Part shown: positions 1-8,239 of the stretch, piece by piece
Position numbering within the stretch: the stretch's first letter is position 1
Layout: the number at the start of each line of letters is the position of its first letter
DNA from: DALYJJ01 sp033763935
Lineage (GTDB): Bacteria > Acidobacteriota > Terriglobia > Bryobacterales > Bryobacteraceae
Length of the DNA: 64,000 bases
Assembly (NCBI GenBank): GCA_033763935.1
Contig: JANRJO010000065.1
Span: 1 to 64,000, forward strand
Direction: 5' to 3'
Made by a program: the position numbers and the translations under genes
The notes under the pieces: model-generated
The model's input: the letters and a program-made list of their open reading frames with translations, nothing else
What the model was told of the DNA's origin: nothing
Databases searched by the model: none

Positions 1-371
1 ACTGACCGTGGATCAGTGGCTACGGATGGGCCGTCGAGAATGATGAAAAACGGTTAATCCGCAGCGAACGGAAGAAAAAACGGAAAGGCGATTTGGTCGA
101 ACCCAGTCGCGGCGTGCCTGTTCTTGGTGTCTGTCGGGCCCCTTGCGTGGTCAAACCGCTTGTGTGGGGCCCAAGCGCCAAAAACGCCAGCAAAGAGGGG
201 TCGTTTCAGAGCAGCAATCTCGCTGTCAAGTCCCTTCCGGCCGACTTCTGCAAGTCAGTCACAACAAAATCAAATTTTTCTTCTCCCCATTTATCAATAA
301 CTTGTTCCATTTTTCTCGCCGCCGCCCCTTGCCCCGCCTGCTACCGTACTGGCCGAGGAGAGATCATTCCC
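1..371. other. No confident gene; left flank
   Basis: I see no supportable gene here. The only open frames entering from the left edge close within 60 bases (TGA at 41-43, TAA at 55-57), so they could be the tail of an upstream gene. Positions about 250-310 are clearly more A/T-rich than the rest of the window. A purine-rich ribosome-binding-like stretch (GAGGAGAG, around 354-361) precedes the ATG at 372. Confidence 0.5.
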
Positions 372-1199
372 ATGCCCTCTGATAACACCCGCTCCGACGC
401 CCAGCGCGAAGCGTCCCGTCTCAATGGCGCCAAATCCAACGGCCCCGTCACTCCCGAAGGCAAGGCCCGTTCCGCCGCCAACGGCGCCAAGCGCTCCGCC
501 CCTCGCCGCGAAGCCATCGAATTCGTCCATTTCCTCCTGGATTACGAAGACGCCGGCGATTTTCAGGAAGTCCTCGACACCCACCGCGCCCTCCTCCAGC
601 CCCAGAACCGCATCGAAGAGGATATCGTCCTCGATATCGCCCGCTGCCGCTGGCACATGGAGCGCGCCGCCGCCCTCTGCGCCTCCCTCATCAACATCGA
701 GTACCAACAGCCGCAGCTCGCCTTCCCCCCTCGCAACGACATCGAAAAGGAAGCCTACTCCTTCGCTCGCGCCGCTGACCGCCCCGCCCTTCGCTACCTC
801 TCCACCCTCCTCACCCGCGAGCGCCGCGACTACCACCGCAGCCTCCGCGAACTCGCGCACCTCCGCGGCTCCAAATCCCCCCTCATCCCCCCGGCTGGCC
901 CCGGTCCCGCTCCCCGCGAAGAAGAAAAAAATTTCGTCGAAGCGAACCCGGCGCCTGAGGAAATTCCTTCCGAATCAACAACCCCGCAAAATTCCGCGCC
1001 CGCCCCCTCTGTAATTCCGCCCGCTCCGGCTGATATACTGGCGGCTTCCCATGGATCTGGTTCAAGTCGCCCTGCTGGTTCTGCTGGGCGCGGCGATCGC
1101 CAACTGCCTCGACACCCTGTTCCATTTCACGCCGCGCATAACGGACTGGCTCAAGAAACTCATCGAACCGTCGGCTTCGTGATTAGGGCAGCTCGCTAA
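372..1199 (+). CDS. Uncharacterised NGAKSxGPxTPEGK-type protein
   Basis: Predicted 275-residue cytoplasmic protein of unknown function. The N-terminus (about residues 18-42) has the low-complexity signature NGAKSNGPVTPEGKARS, which I recognise as the hallmark of a large uncharacterised family multiplied in Solibacter-like Acidobacteriota. A charged helical region of about 110 residues follows, then a Pro/Ala-rich tail. I chose ATG 372 because a GAGGAG-type ribosome-binding site lies about 9 nt upstream and the signature starts right after it; an in-frame upstream start at 93 adds 93 residues of poor composition. The last 50 codons overlap the small ORF at 1051-1182 in another frame and run 17 nt into the convergent deacetylase gene, so the C-terminal tail may be read-through after loss of an earlier stop. 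Function unknown. Confidence 0.65.
   Translation: MPSDNTRSDAQREASRLNGAKSNGPVTPEGKARSAANGAKRSAPRREAIEFVHFLLDYEDAGDFQEVLDTHRALLQPQNRIEEDIVLDIARCRWHMERAAALCASLINIEYQQPQLAFPPRNDIEKEAYSFARAADRPALRYLSTLLTRERRDYHRSLRELAHLRGSKSPLIPPAGPGPAPREEEKNFVEANPAPEEIPSESTTPQNSAPAPSVIPPAPADILAASHGSGSSRPAGSAGRGDRQLPRHPVPFHAAHNGLAQETHRTVGFVIRAAR
1034..1039 (+). promoter_or_regulatory. -10 box TATACT before small ORF
   Basis: TATACT lies 11 nt before the ATG at 1051. No good -35 is visible. It matches the TANNNT-close-to-start arrangement seen at many genes in this window. Confidence 0.45.
1051..1182 (+). CDS. Small single-span membrane protein (43 aa)
   Basis: A 43-residue ORF starting at ATG 1051 and ending with TGA 1180-1182. 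Residues 4-19 form one hydrophobic segment (VQVALLVLLGAAIANC), followed by an amphipathic, basic tail ending in LKKLIEPSAS, which is a typical small-membrane-protein layout. A TATACT box stands 11 nt upstream. It is nested out of frame in the 3' end of the gene at 372-1199 and abuts, without overlap, the stop of the convergent deacetylase gene (1183). I know no family for it. Either this ORF or the tail of the overlapping frame may be the real product; both could be. Confidence 0.4.
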   Translation: MDLVQVALLVLLGAAIANCLDTLFHFTPRITDWLKKLIEPSAS

Positions 1200-2004
1200 A
1201 GCGCGCCAGACGTACGTTCGCGCGCTGCACTGCCTCCCGGACCTCGGGCGCCTTCAGCGCCCGCAACTCCTCTTCCCGGCTCTCCCGCAGCCGCGTCCGC
1301 GCGCCCCGCAGCTCCGCCGTGCAATGCCCCGGATGGCACATGAACTCCGTCGTGCCCTCCGGCAGCGCCTCGATCAGCCGCGCCAGGCTCGCCCCGTCAA
1401 ACCGGCCCGTCAACTGGAAGCCCGCGAAATGGTCCGTCGTCCGGCACCCGTGCCGACCCAGCACACGGTGGAAGTGTGCCCGCACGAACCCCAGGCACCC
1501 GCTCACCGCCCGCGTCGTCCACGGAATCTCGCCCGGCGGAACCGCCAGCGGCAGATCGAACGGCCGTCGGACCCACGGAATCCCGTACTCCTCCGACAAC
1601 CGCGCCACCGCGCTCAATACCGGTGGGAATAGATGCGTGTGCTTGTGCGTGTCCAGGTGCACCGGCCGCAGCCCCGCCTGCAGCACCTTCTCCACCTGCG
1701 CCCCCAGCTCACGGTAAGCGTCCAACCGCTTCGTCGCCACCGCTCGCAATAATTCTCCAACCGAACCCGGGAACCGCCGCCCCGGATCCAGCAGCGAGTG
1801 CCCCCCAACCAGCACCAGGTGGCACCCCACGTCGAGCGCCGGCGTCTCCTTCGCCAGCCGTACCGCGTCTTCAAACGCGCGCCCGTTCGCCATCAGCGTC
1901 GTCGCCGTGAGGATCCCCTCCCGGTGCGCTTCGATGATCCCCGCGTTTACGTCTCGCGTAAAGCCGAAGTCGTCCGCATTGACGATGAGCACCCGCCCCG
2001 TCAA
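1183..2004 (-). CDS. ChbG/YdjC-family carbohydrate deacetylase
   Basis: Predicted metal-dependent deacetylase of N-acetylated sugars (YdjC/ChbG family, related to HpnK of hopanoid synthesis), 273 residues, cytoplasmic. NADDFG at residues 9-14 gives the paired Asp; His62 (GCHL) and the cluster HLDTHKHTH (116-124) supply metal-binding and catalytic His. The start is TTG at 2004, whose TTGA overlaps the TGA stop of mlaD, so translation is probably coupled and the gene belongs to the mlaE-mlaF-mlaD operon. That context suggests the substrate is an envelope lipid or glycan (inference). Confidence 0.85.
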   Translation of the reverse strand: MTGRVLIVNADDFGFTRDVNAGIIEAHREGILTATTLMANGRAFEDAVRLAKETPALDVGCHLVLVGGHSLLDPGRRFPGSVGELLRAVATKRLDAYRELGAQVEKVLQAGLRPVHLDTHKHTHLFPPVLSAVARLSEEYGIPWVRRPFDLPLAVPPGEIPWTTRAVSGCLGFVRAHFHRVLGRHGCRTTDHFAGFQLTGRFDGASLARLIEALPEGTTEFMCHPGHCTAELRGARTRLRESREEELRALKAPEVREAVQRANVRLARFSELP

Positions 2005-3074
2005 AACAGGCTCAGCTTGATCCGCAGAAACTTCTTGGGATTCGCCCGGAAGTCCTGCAGCAATCCGTTCAACTCCCGCGTCGCCCCATTTACGCTGTCA
2101 TACAGCGACGGGTTCACCAGCAGCTGCCCCAGCGTACCCTGCCCGCTGTTCACCTTCTCGATCATCCCGTCCACCCGCGCCAGCGTCGCCCGGATCTGGT
2201 TGTGCAGCTCCTCGCTCTTCAGCAGCTTCCCCGCCGTCCCCTTCCCCGCGTTCAGATCCTCCGCCAGCCGCCGCAGCTCCGTCGTCGTCTTCGTGATCTC
2301 GTTGTACAGCGTCGGGTCCTTGATCAGCCGCCCCGCCGTCCCCTCCCCGTTCTGTATCCCCACCATGATCGTGTCCAGCCGCGCCAGCATCCCACGCACG
2401 TCGTTGTACAGAGTCTCGTCGTACAGCAGCCGCCCCAGCGTGCCCCTCCCCGTGTTGATCGCCGTCGTCGTCTTCTGTACGTCCGCCAGAATCCCGTTCA
2501 GCCTCCGGTACAGCTCCTCGTCGTACAGCAGCTTCCCGATGCTCCCCTGCCCCTTCTCCACCTGCCCCACAATCGCGTCCACCCGCTGCAGCGTCATCCG
2601 CATCGATTCCAGAATCGGCTGCGCCGACTGCACAATCTCCAGGAAGTCCCGGTCCTCCCGCGCCTTGATCGTGCTCCCCGCCCGGATCGTCTCCTGCGCC
2701 GTCCCCTGCTTGATGTTGATGAACTTCGTCCCTAAAACATTCTCTGCCCCGACTGTCACCAGCGAGTCCACCGGGATGTACCGCATCATCTCCTCCCGAA
2801 TCGCCAGGTCGAACCGCACTCGCTGGTTCTCCGCCTTCGACCCCGTCAGCGTGATCTTCGTGATCTCCCCCACCAGTATCCCGTTCAGCCGTACCGCCGC
2901 GCCCTCCGTCATCGCCGCCGAGTCGTCCACGTACGTGTACACCACCCCCTCGCTCGCAAACAGGTTCTTGTTCCCCGTCATCAGGAACACCAGCACCGCC
3001 AGGATCACTATCGCCCCGGCCGCCAGTATCCCCACTCGAAGCTGCGCCCACGTTGCTGTGCGACTTGATGGCAT
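2001..3074 (-). CDS. mlaD: MlaD-like MCE substrate-binding protein
   Basis: MCE-domain protein of an Mla/Mce-type phospholipid ABC transporter, 357 residues, anchored in the inner membrane by one N-terminal segment (about residues 13-32) with the rest periplasmic. The MCE domain covers about 40-140 (motif VRLNGILVGEI). Residues 175-344 are five consecutive repeats of exactly 34 residues, each starting GxGTxGxLL and carrying a LY/LH turn, then a short basic tail. Such helical repeats probably build the long channel or needle part of the MCE hexamer. ATG start 3074; 4 nt after mlaF. No MlaC or MlaB is encoded nearby. Confidence 0.9.
   Translation of the reverse strand: MPSSRTATWAQLRVGILAAGAIVILAVLVFLMTGNKNLFASEGVVYTYVDDSAAMTEGAAVRLNGILVGEITKITLTGSKAENQRVRFDLAIREEMMRYIPVDSLVTVGAENVLGTKFINIKQGTAQETIRAGSTIKAREDRDFLEIVQSAQPILESMRMTLQRVDAIVGQVEKGQGSIGKLLYDEELYRRLNGILADVQKTTTAINTGRGTLGRLLYDETLYNDVRGMLARLDTIMVGIQNGEGTAGRLIKDPTLYNEITKTTTELRRLAEDLNAGKGTAGKLLKSEELHNQIRATLARVDGMIEKVNSGQGTLGQLLVNPSLYDSVNGATRELNGLLQDFRANPKKFLRIKLSLF
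2043..2552 (-). repeat. Five tandem 34-codon repeats in mlaD
   Basis: Five coding repeats of 102 bp each encode residues 175-344 of the MlaD-like protein. Each unit starts with Gly-x-Gly-(Ser/Thr)-x-Gly-(Lys/Arg/Gln)-Leu. The period is exact although the sequences have diverged, so the length is under structural constraint. Confidence 0.85.
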
Positions 3075-3078
3075 GGTC

Positions 3079-3888
3079 TCAGCGCCTCACGAACTTCGAA
3101 ACATAGGAATCCGTCGACGCCTCAAGCTCCGCCTGTGTCCCCTCGAACACCAGCCGGCCCTCCTTTAGCACCAGAAAACGGTTCCCGTCCAACGCCGCAT
3201 CCGATGCCGCCGGCTGCAGCTCTCCGCTGTCCGGATTGTAGCGGAAATTCGCCAGTAACTGCCCGTCCTGATACCGGTGCGTCGCCATCACCGTCGTCGT
3301 GTTCTTCACGTCCCGCTCCTTGATCAACAACGCGATGATCGTGTTCGCCGTGATCGGGTCCAGCCCCGCCGTCGGCGAATCGTACAACACCAGCGCCGGC
3401 TCCGTCACCACCGCCCGCGCGATCCCTACCCTCCGCCGCATCCCCCCCGAAAGCTGGCTCGGAAACTTCTCCAGCGTGTGCTCCAACCCCACAAAGCTCA
3501 GCGTCTCCTCCACCCGCCCCAGAATCTCCCCTTCCGCCAACCGCGCCCCCCACTTCTGGTTCCGCAGCGGATACGCCACGTTGTCCTCGATCGTCAGCGA
3601 GTCGAACAGCCCGCCCTCCTGGAACAAGATCCCCGCCCGCGCCCGCAGGTCGTACAAATCCTGCTCCTTCCTCTCCGTGATGTCCTCCCCGAACAGCCGC
3701 ACCCGTCCGCGGTCCGGACGGATCAGCCCGATCGCCGTCTTCAACAGCACCGTCTTGCCGCTGCCCGCCGCCCCCAAAATGATCCGCGACTGCCCCGCCG
3801 GTATCCGCAGCGACAGCCCCGCAATCGCCGGCTCGTTGCCGAACGACACCGTCACGTCGTCAAACTCCAGAATGGGCGGCTCCGGCAT
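3079..3888 (-). CDS. mlaF: MlaF-like ABC transporter ATPase
   Basis: Cytoplasmic ATPase of the MlaFE-D transporter, 269 residues. Walker A GAAGSGKT at 39-46, Q-loop Gln90 (FQEGG), signature LSGGMRRR at 146-153, D-loop GLDP, switch His204 (MATHRY). The Walker B segment reads LVLYDSPTAGLDP: the catalytic Glu that normally follows Asp170 is Ser171. The family otherwise has Glu here, so ATP hydrolysis may be slow or use another base. It also carries a roughly 20-residue C-terminal extension after the H-loop domain. 3-nt gap after mlaE, 4-nt gap before mlaD: one operon. Confidence 0.92.
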   Translation of the reverse strand: MPEPPILEFDDVTVSFGNEPAIAGLSLRIPAGQSRIILGAAGSGKTVLLKTAIGLIRPDRGRVRLFGEDITERKEQDLYDLRARAGILFQEGGLFDSLTIEDNVAYPLRNQKWGARLAEGEILGRVEETLSFVGLEHTLEKFPSQLSGGMRRRVGIARAVVTEPALVLYDSPTAGLDPITANTIIALLIKERDVKNTTTVMATHRYQDGQLLANFRYNPDSGELQPAASDAALDGNRFLVLKEGRLVFEGTQAELEASTDSYVSKFVRR

Positions 3889-3891
3889 CGG

Positions 3892-4650
3892 CTACAGGTT
3901 CACGAAAATCCTCGTCACGATCAGGTTCACCACGAAGATCCAGATCGACGCCACCACCACCGCCTGCGTCGTCGCACGCCCCACGCCCTGCGTCCCCCCC
4001 GTCGTCCGCAGCCCGTAATGACACCCCACCAGCGCGATGATCACCGCAAACAGAAACGGCTTGATCAGACCTTGCGCCAGGTCGTTGTACTCCAGAATCC
4101 GCCACGCCGTGCTCCAATACTGCGACGTCGTCGTCAGCGACAGCAGCGGCACCGCCACCAGGTACCCGCCCACCATCCCCACAAAATCCGCCACAATCGT
4201 CAGCAGCGGCAGCATCGACGCCGCCGCCAGCAGCCGCGGCTTCACCAGCTTCTGTATCGGGTCCGTCCCCAGCGCCCGCATTGCGTCGATCTGCTCGGTC
4301 ACCTTCATTGACCCCAGCTCGCTCGCCATCCCCGATGCATTCCGCCCCGCCACCAGCAGCGACGTCAGCACCGGCCCCAGCTCACGCACCAGCGTGATCG
4401 CTACAATCGACCCCACTTGCCCCTGCGCCCCATACTGCGACAGCGCCCGCGACATCTGCAGCGCCATCACCGCTCCGCTGAACGTCCCCACCAGCAGCAC
4501 GATCGGCAGACTGCCCACACCCAGAATGTCCATCTGCTGCATCAGATCGTAGCCGTAGTACGGCCTTCGCGGAATGTTCCGGACGGTGCGATAGCTCAGC
4601 AGGAAGAACTCTTGGAAGGTCTGTACGGGCGACTTCAGGAAGTCGAGCAA
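3892..4650 (-). CDS. mlaE: MlaE-like ABC transporter permease
   Basis: Integral membrane permease of the lipid transporter, 252 residues. The MlaE/YrbE signature spans residues 88-123 (VRELGPVLTSLLVAGR, then ASELGSMKVTEQIDA), with hydrophobic segments on both sides. First gene of the operon mlaE-mlaF-mlaD-deacetylase. The start is TTG 4650, since no ATG lies near the conserved N-terminus. The 46-bp gap to the divergent gene at 4697 must hold both promoters. Confidence 0.92.
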   Translation of the reverse strand: MLDFLKSPVQTFQEFFLLSYRTVRNIPRRPYYGYDLMQQMDILGVGSLPIVLLVGTFSGAVMALQMSRALSQYGAQGQVGSIVAITLVRELGPVLTSLLVAGRNASGMASELGSMKVTEQIDAMRALGTDPIQKLVKPRLLAAASMLPLLTIVADFVGMVGGYLVAVPLLSLTTTSQYWSTAWRILEYNDLAQGLIKPFLFAVIIALVGCHYGLRTTGGTQGVGRATTQAVVVASIWIFVVNLIVTRIFVNL

Positions 4651-4678
4651 TAGGTGAGTCCCTTACCTTTCCCGATGC

Positions 4679-4684
4679 TACCAT
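4679..4684 (+). promoter_or_regulatory. -10 box TACCAT
   Basis: TACCAT lies 12 nt before the ATG at 4697, inside the 46-bp divergent gap with mlaE. No clear -35. Confidence 0.35.
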
Positions 4685-4696
4685 ACAGGCTGTGAG

Positions 4697-5647
4697 ATGA
4701 AGGGTTTAACCGATATCGCCGGTATTCGTGTAGGCCACGCCTCCGATTACGAAGGCATCACCGGTTGTACCGTCATCCTCTGCGAGTCCGGCGCCGTCGC
4801 CGGCGTCGATGTCCGCGGCTCGGCTTCCGGTACCCAGGAACTTGAAACCCTCAGCCCCCTCCACGTCGCCACCCACGTCCACGCCGTCGTCCTCGCCGGC
4901 GGCAGCGCCTTCGGCCTCGAGGCCGCCTCCGGCGTCCGCCGCTTCCTCGAAGCCAAGGGCGTCGGCTTCGACGTCGGCGTCACCCGCGTCCCCATCGTTC
5001 CCTCGGCCATCCTCTTCGACCTCGGCATCGGCAAAGCCGGCGCCCGCCCCACGCGTGAAATGGGCGAAGCCGCCGCTGCCGCCGCCACCGATGGCCCCGT
5101 GAAGGAAGGCAACGTCGGCGCCGGCACCGGCGCCACCGTGGGCAAGATCCGCGGCATGAAGAACGCCATGAAAGGCGGCCTCGGCTCCTTCACCGTCGAC
5201 CTCGGCGCCGCCGTCAAAGTCTCCGCCCTCGCCGCCGTCAACGCCTTCGGCGACATCCGCGACCCCGGCGCCGGCAAGCTCGTCGCCGGCGCGCGCGATG
5301 GCTCCGATCTCCTCGATACCGCCAGGGCCATGAAACAGGGCGCACGCGGCGGCTACGACGCCCGCCAGAACACCACCCTGGTCGTCGTCGCCACCAACGC
5401 CCGCCTCACCAAGCCCCAGGCCGCCAAACTCGCCCAGTTCGGCCAGCAGGGCGTCGTCCGTACCCTCTCCCCCGCTCACACCATGTCCGACGGCGATACC
5501 GTCTTCGCCCTCTCCCTCGGCGAAGCCCAGGCCAATATCAATACTCTCGGTATCGCCGCCGCCGAAGCCGTCGCCGAGGCCATCCTGCGAGCCGTCCGAG
5601 CCGCCGAAACCTTGGGCGGCGTCCCCGGCCTCGCCTCCGCCCCCTGA
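4697..5647 (+). CDS. P1 family peptidase (DmpA/BapA-like)
   Basis: Predicted N-terminal-nucleophile aminopeptidase of the P1/DmpA fold, 316 residues, without signal peptide, so probably cytoplasmic. Family enzymes self-cleave at a Gly-Ser bond to expose the nucleophilic Ser; here GGLGS at 160-164 places the site between Gly163 and Ser164. LAGGSAFG (66-73) and VGAGTGATVGK (140-150) are further conserved blocks. Substrate (D-amino-acid or beta-peptides) cannot be told from sequence. Monocistronic and divergent from mlaE. Confidence 0.85.
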   Translation: MKGLTDIAGIRVGHASDYEGITGCTVILCESGAVAGVDVRGSASGTQELETLSPLHVATHVHAVVLAGGSAFGLEAASGVRRFLEAKGVGFDVGVTRVPIVPSAILFDLGIGKAGARPTREMGEAAAAAATDGPVKEGNVGAGTGATVGKIRGMKNAMKGGLGSFTVDLGAAVKVSALAAVNAFGDIRDPGAGKLVAGARDGSDLLDTARAMKQGARGGYDARQNTTLVVVATNARLTKPQAAKLAQFGQQGVVRTLSPAHTMSDGDTVFALSLGEAQANINTLGIAAAEAVAEAILRAVRAAETLGGVPGLASAP

Positions 5648-5659
5648 CGCCCCCGTCGC

Positions 5660-6367
5660 CTACGGCGTCCGTATCGGCCGCAGCGTGATCATGATCTCCG
5701 TGTAATAGAGCGTCGTCAGGCCTTCGAACGCCGAATCCGTCCCCACCATCGCCCACAGCGTTCCCCGGTAGTCTGTCTTGATCAGCACCGGATGGTGATA
5801 CACCCGCGAGATCTCCACAAACGGGCTGTCGGCAAGCCCGGGCGTCGGCTCCCGCCCGTTCGCGATGTTGCCGGCGATGCCCGCATCCGCCCCGCCTACC
5901 GCCTGCTCACCCTTGTCGATGCTCAGCCCCAGGTAGTCGCCGCGCAGCGTCGTCACCGGCTCCAGCAGCGACAGTCCCGCCTTCAGGTACACTCCCTCCC
6001 CCGGCGCGCCCCCCACGCCGATCGCGTTCGACGGCGCGTTCGATGCCAGCTTGATGTCGATGGTGACGCTGTACACCGTGTTCGGCTCCAGGCCATCTGC
6101 GGTGGTCAGCGGCCGCTTCAGGAACATAAACAGGTCGTCCGACCGGTTCATCCCCTGCAGATAGTAACCCCGCCGGTTCCCGCCGATCTCTTCAGGCAGC
6201 CGGCGCACTTCCGCCAGGCGCTCCAGTTCCGCTACGTCCAGGTGGTAATCCGTGAAGCCAGGCAGCCACCCCTGGCTCCCGCTGGCGAAATCGAACTTCA
6301 ATACCAGGTCGTCGGCCAACGCCGCCGCCGCCGATAACAACAGCGCGCTCAAAAGTCTCTTGGTCAC
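5660..6367 (-). CDS. Exported protein of unknown function
   Basis: 235 residues with a clear signal peptide (about residues 1-18, ending ALA). The mature part begins with LVLKFDFASGSQGWLPGFTDY and is rich in beta-strand-like sequence, so a periplasmic or extracellular jelly-roll-like domain is likely (inference). I do not recognise a catalytic motif. GTG start 6367. It follows the PDZ-hydrolase gene by 21 nt on the same strand and may be cotranscribed. Confidence 0.75.
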   Translation of the reverse strand: MTKRLLSALLLSAAAALADDLVLKFDFASGSQGWLPGFTDYHLDVAELERLAEVRRLPEEIGGNRRGYYLQGMNRSDDLFMFLKRPLTTADGLEPNTVYSVTIDIKLASNAPSNAIGVGGAPGEGVYLKAGLSLLEPVTTLRGDYLGLSIDKGEQAVGGADAGIAGNIANGREPTPGLADSPFVEISRVYHHPVLIKTDYRGTLWAMVGTDSAFEGLTTLYYTEIMITLRPIRTP

Positions 6368-6388
6368 ACCCCTAAGACCGCCCGGCGC

Positions 6389-7657
6389 TCACTTCTGCGA
6401 CATCCACTCGGCCACCGTCTGCAGCACGCCCTCGTACAGACGCCCGCCCTTGCCGCCCCTCTCCGCCTCCCACGCCTCCGACTCCTTCCCATACGCCAGA
6501 AAGCCGTGATCCATCGGCAGCACCTTCATCTCCGCCCGGCGGAGCGGCTTGTTGATCATGTCCCGCAGAGCCTCCGTCTGAGCCCGCGAGGTCACAAAGT
6601 CGCCGCTGCCGTACAGCAGCAGCACCCGCACGGGCGCAGTCGCGTCCCACGCCTTTTGAAGATCCACCCGCGCGTGGTCGTCGACCATCACCGGCGGCGA
6701 ATCGAAGCGCACCCGCCGCCGGCAATCCGGCATCTCCTTCTCGATCTCGTCCGGCGAGCGGTGCTCCTTCAGCAGAGCCGTGAGACAACGGGTGGTGATC
6801 GCCATCTGCGCCTCGATCTCCGCCGCCGGCTTCCCCGCCAGCTCGAACTCGCGCCGCCGCATGGCGGAGTGATAGTCGAAGTACGGCGCGCCCGAACCGC
6901 CCGCCGCAATGATGCCCGCAACGCCGCGGCCCGCCGCAACCAGCGGTGCGTGGAGAACGCCCGCGCTGTGGCCGAACAGATAGACCCGCGCCGGGTCGAC
7001 GTTCGGCGCCTTTCGCAGCGCCTCCAAGGCTGCTACATAGCCGCCCACCTCCTGCGCCAACCCCGCGTCCGCGCTGTAGCAGGGCGGTCCCTCGCTGTCC
7101 CCTACTCCCGTCTTCTCCACACGCATCGTCACCATCGAGTGCTTCGCCGTGAATGCGTGCAGAAGCTGGGCCACCGGGTCGCTCAAATCAGGCGATTCCT
7201 GGGAACCGCACCCGCTGCCGGCCACCCAGAGCAGGGCGGCATGCCGCCCCGGCCGCGCCGGCGCGGTCACCAGCGTTCGCCGCAAGTGGTCCCCGGCGAG
7301 GACTTGGCCGTGGATCGCCCCCGGCTCCATAGCGCGTTCCGGGTAACTCAGCCGCAGGTCTACTTCCTGTCCCTCGCGCAGCACTCGCACCTTCACCTCA
7401 TCGCCCGCCCGCCGCTTGTAAATCGAGCGAGCGAAGTCGCGCGTCGCAGCCGGCGCCTCCCCGTTCACCTGCAGGACAACGTCGCCCACCTTCAAACCCG
7501 CTCGGTCGGCATTGCTGCCTGGCCGCACCTGCGCCACCTGCAACTTGTCGCCGGCGATGCCAAAGAGAAGACCCGCGTCCGCCTTGCGCGTCAGCTCCGC
7601 GGCGGCGCCCGATTCGGTGACAACTGCAAACAGAAGTGCAGGTAGCAGATGTTTCAT
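6389..7657 (-). CDS. Secreted PDZ-alpha/beta hydrolase fusion
   Basis: 422-residue exported enzyme: signal peptide (1-20), PDZ domain (about 28-105, with PGSNADRAGLKVGDVVLQVNG), then an alpha/beta-hydrolase domain (about 115-420). The probable triad is Ser231 in GHSAG, Asp353 in YGSGDF and His384 in MDHGF. A serine esterase or peptidase acting in the periplasm or outside is likely. The PDZ domain suggests it docks on a C-terminus or unfolded peptide. A TATCCT box sits 9 nt before the ATG at 7657. Divergent from the carbonic anhydrase gene. Confidence 0.87.
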   Translation of the reverse strand: MKHLLPALLFAVVTESGAAAELTRKADAGLLFGIAGDKLQVAQVRPGSNADRAGLKVGDVVLQVNGEAPAATRDFARSIYKRRAGDEVKVRVLREGQEVDLRLSYPERAMEPGAIHGQVLAGDHLRRTLVTAPARPGRHAALLWVAGSGCGSQESPDLSDPVAQLLHAFTAKHSMVTMRVEKTGVGDSEGPPCYSADAGLAQEVGGYVAALEALRKAPNVDPARVYLFGHSAGVLHAPLVAAGRGVAGIIAAGGSGAPYFDYHSAMRRREFELAGKPAAEIEAQMAITTRCLTALLKEHRSPDEIEKEMPDCRRRVRFDSPPVMVDDHARVDLQKAWDATAPVRVLLLYGSGDFVTSRAQTEALRDMINKPLRRAEMKVLPMDHGFLAYGKESEAWEAERGGKGGRLYEGVLQTVAEWMSQK

Positions 7658-7666
7658 GCGTCGAAC

Positions 7667-7672
7667 AGGATA
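7667..7672 (-). promoter_or_regulatory. -10 box TATCCT
   Basis: On the minus strand TATCCT ends 9 nt before the ATG at 7657, implying a 5' leader of a few bases at most. Confidence 0.45.
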
Positions 7673-7723
7673 GCGGAGGCGCGCCGATTTGAGCGTGCTA
7701 GCATAAAAGTTTTACAAGCCCCC

Positions 7724-8239
7724 ATGATTCGCGCCTACCGCGGCATCTACCCTAAAATCGCGGCTTCCGCCTACGTCGACGTAAGCGCCCAAGTCATCGG
7801 CGACGTCCATCTCGGCGAGCGCGGGAGTATCTGGTGTAACACCAGCATTCGCGGCGACGTGAACACCATCACCATCGGCGACGAATCGAACGTGCAGGAC
7901 AACACCGTGATGCACGGCGAACTGGGCCAGTGGCCCGTGGTGGTCGGCAACCGCGTCACCATCGGCCACTCCGCCGTCATCCATGGCTGCGTGATTGAAG
8001 ACGACTGTCTCATCGGCATCGGCGCCATCATCCTCAACGGCGCGCGCGTGGGCCGCGGTTCCGTCATCGCCGCCGGTGCGCTGGTCCCCGAGGGCATGGA
8101 GATCCCGCCCGAAAGCATGGTGATGGGCGTTCCCGCGAAGGTCCGCCGCCACGTAACGGCAGAAGAGAAAGAGCGCTTCCGCCAGAACGCGCAGCGTTAC
8201 ATCCAGTACCGGCAGAGCTACAGGGACGAACCCGCTTGA
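7724..8239 (+). CDS. Gamma-class carbonic anhydrase-like protein
   Basis: 171-residue left-handed beta-helix protein of the gamma carbonic anhydrase/YrdA group with hexapeptide repeats throughout. Zinc-ligand histidines are in place at 64 (VMHGE), 82 and 87 (GHSAVIHG). I chose ATG 7724 (MIRAYRG), where family members begin, over an upstream in-frame start at 7649. It ends in TTGA shared with the TTG start of hisS, so the two are translationally coupled. The activity may be CO2 hydration or may be lost, as in many YrdA homologues. Confidence 0.85.
   Translation: MIRAYRGIYPKIAASAYVDVSAQVIGDVHLGERGSIWCNTSIRGDVNTITIGDESNVQDNTVMHGELGQWPVVVGNRVTIGHSAVIHGCVIEDDCLIGIGAIILNGARVGRGSVIAAGALVPEGMEIPPESMVMGVPAKVRRHVTAEEKERFRQNAQRYIQYRQSYRDEPA

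Noticed and set aside
1..43. Open frame at the left edge as remnant of a Uma2 N-terminus (LTVDQWLRMG)
   Set aside because: Only 13 codons are visible, too little to support a call.
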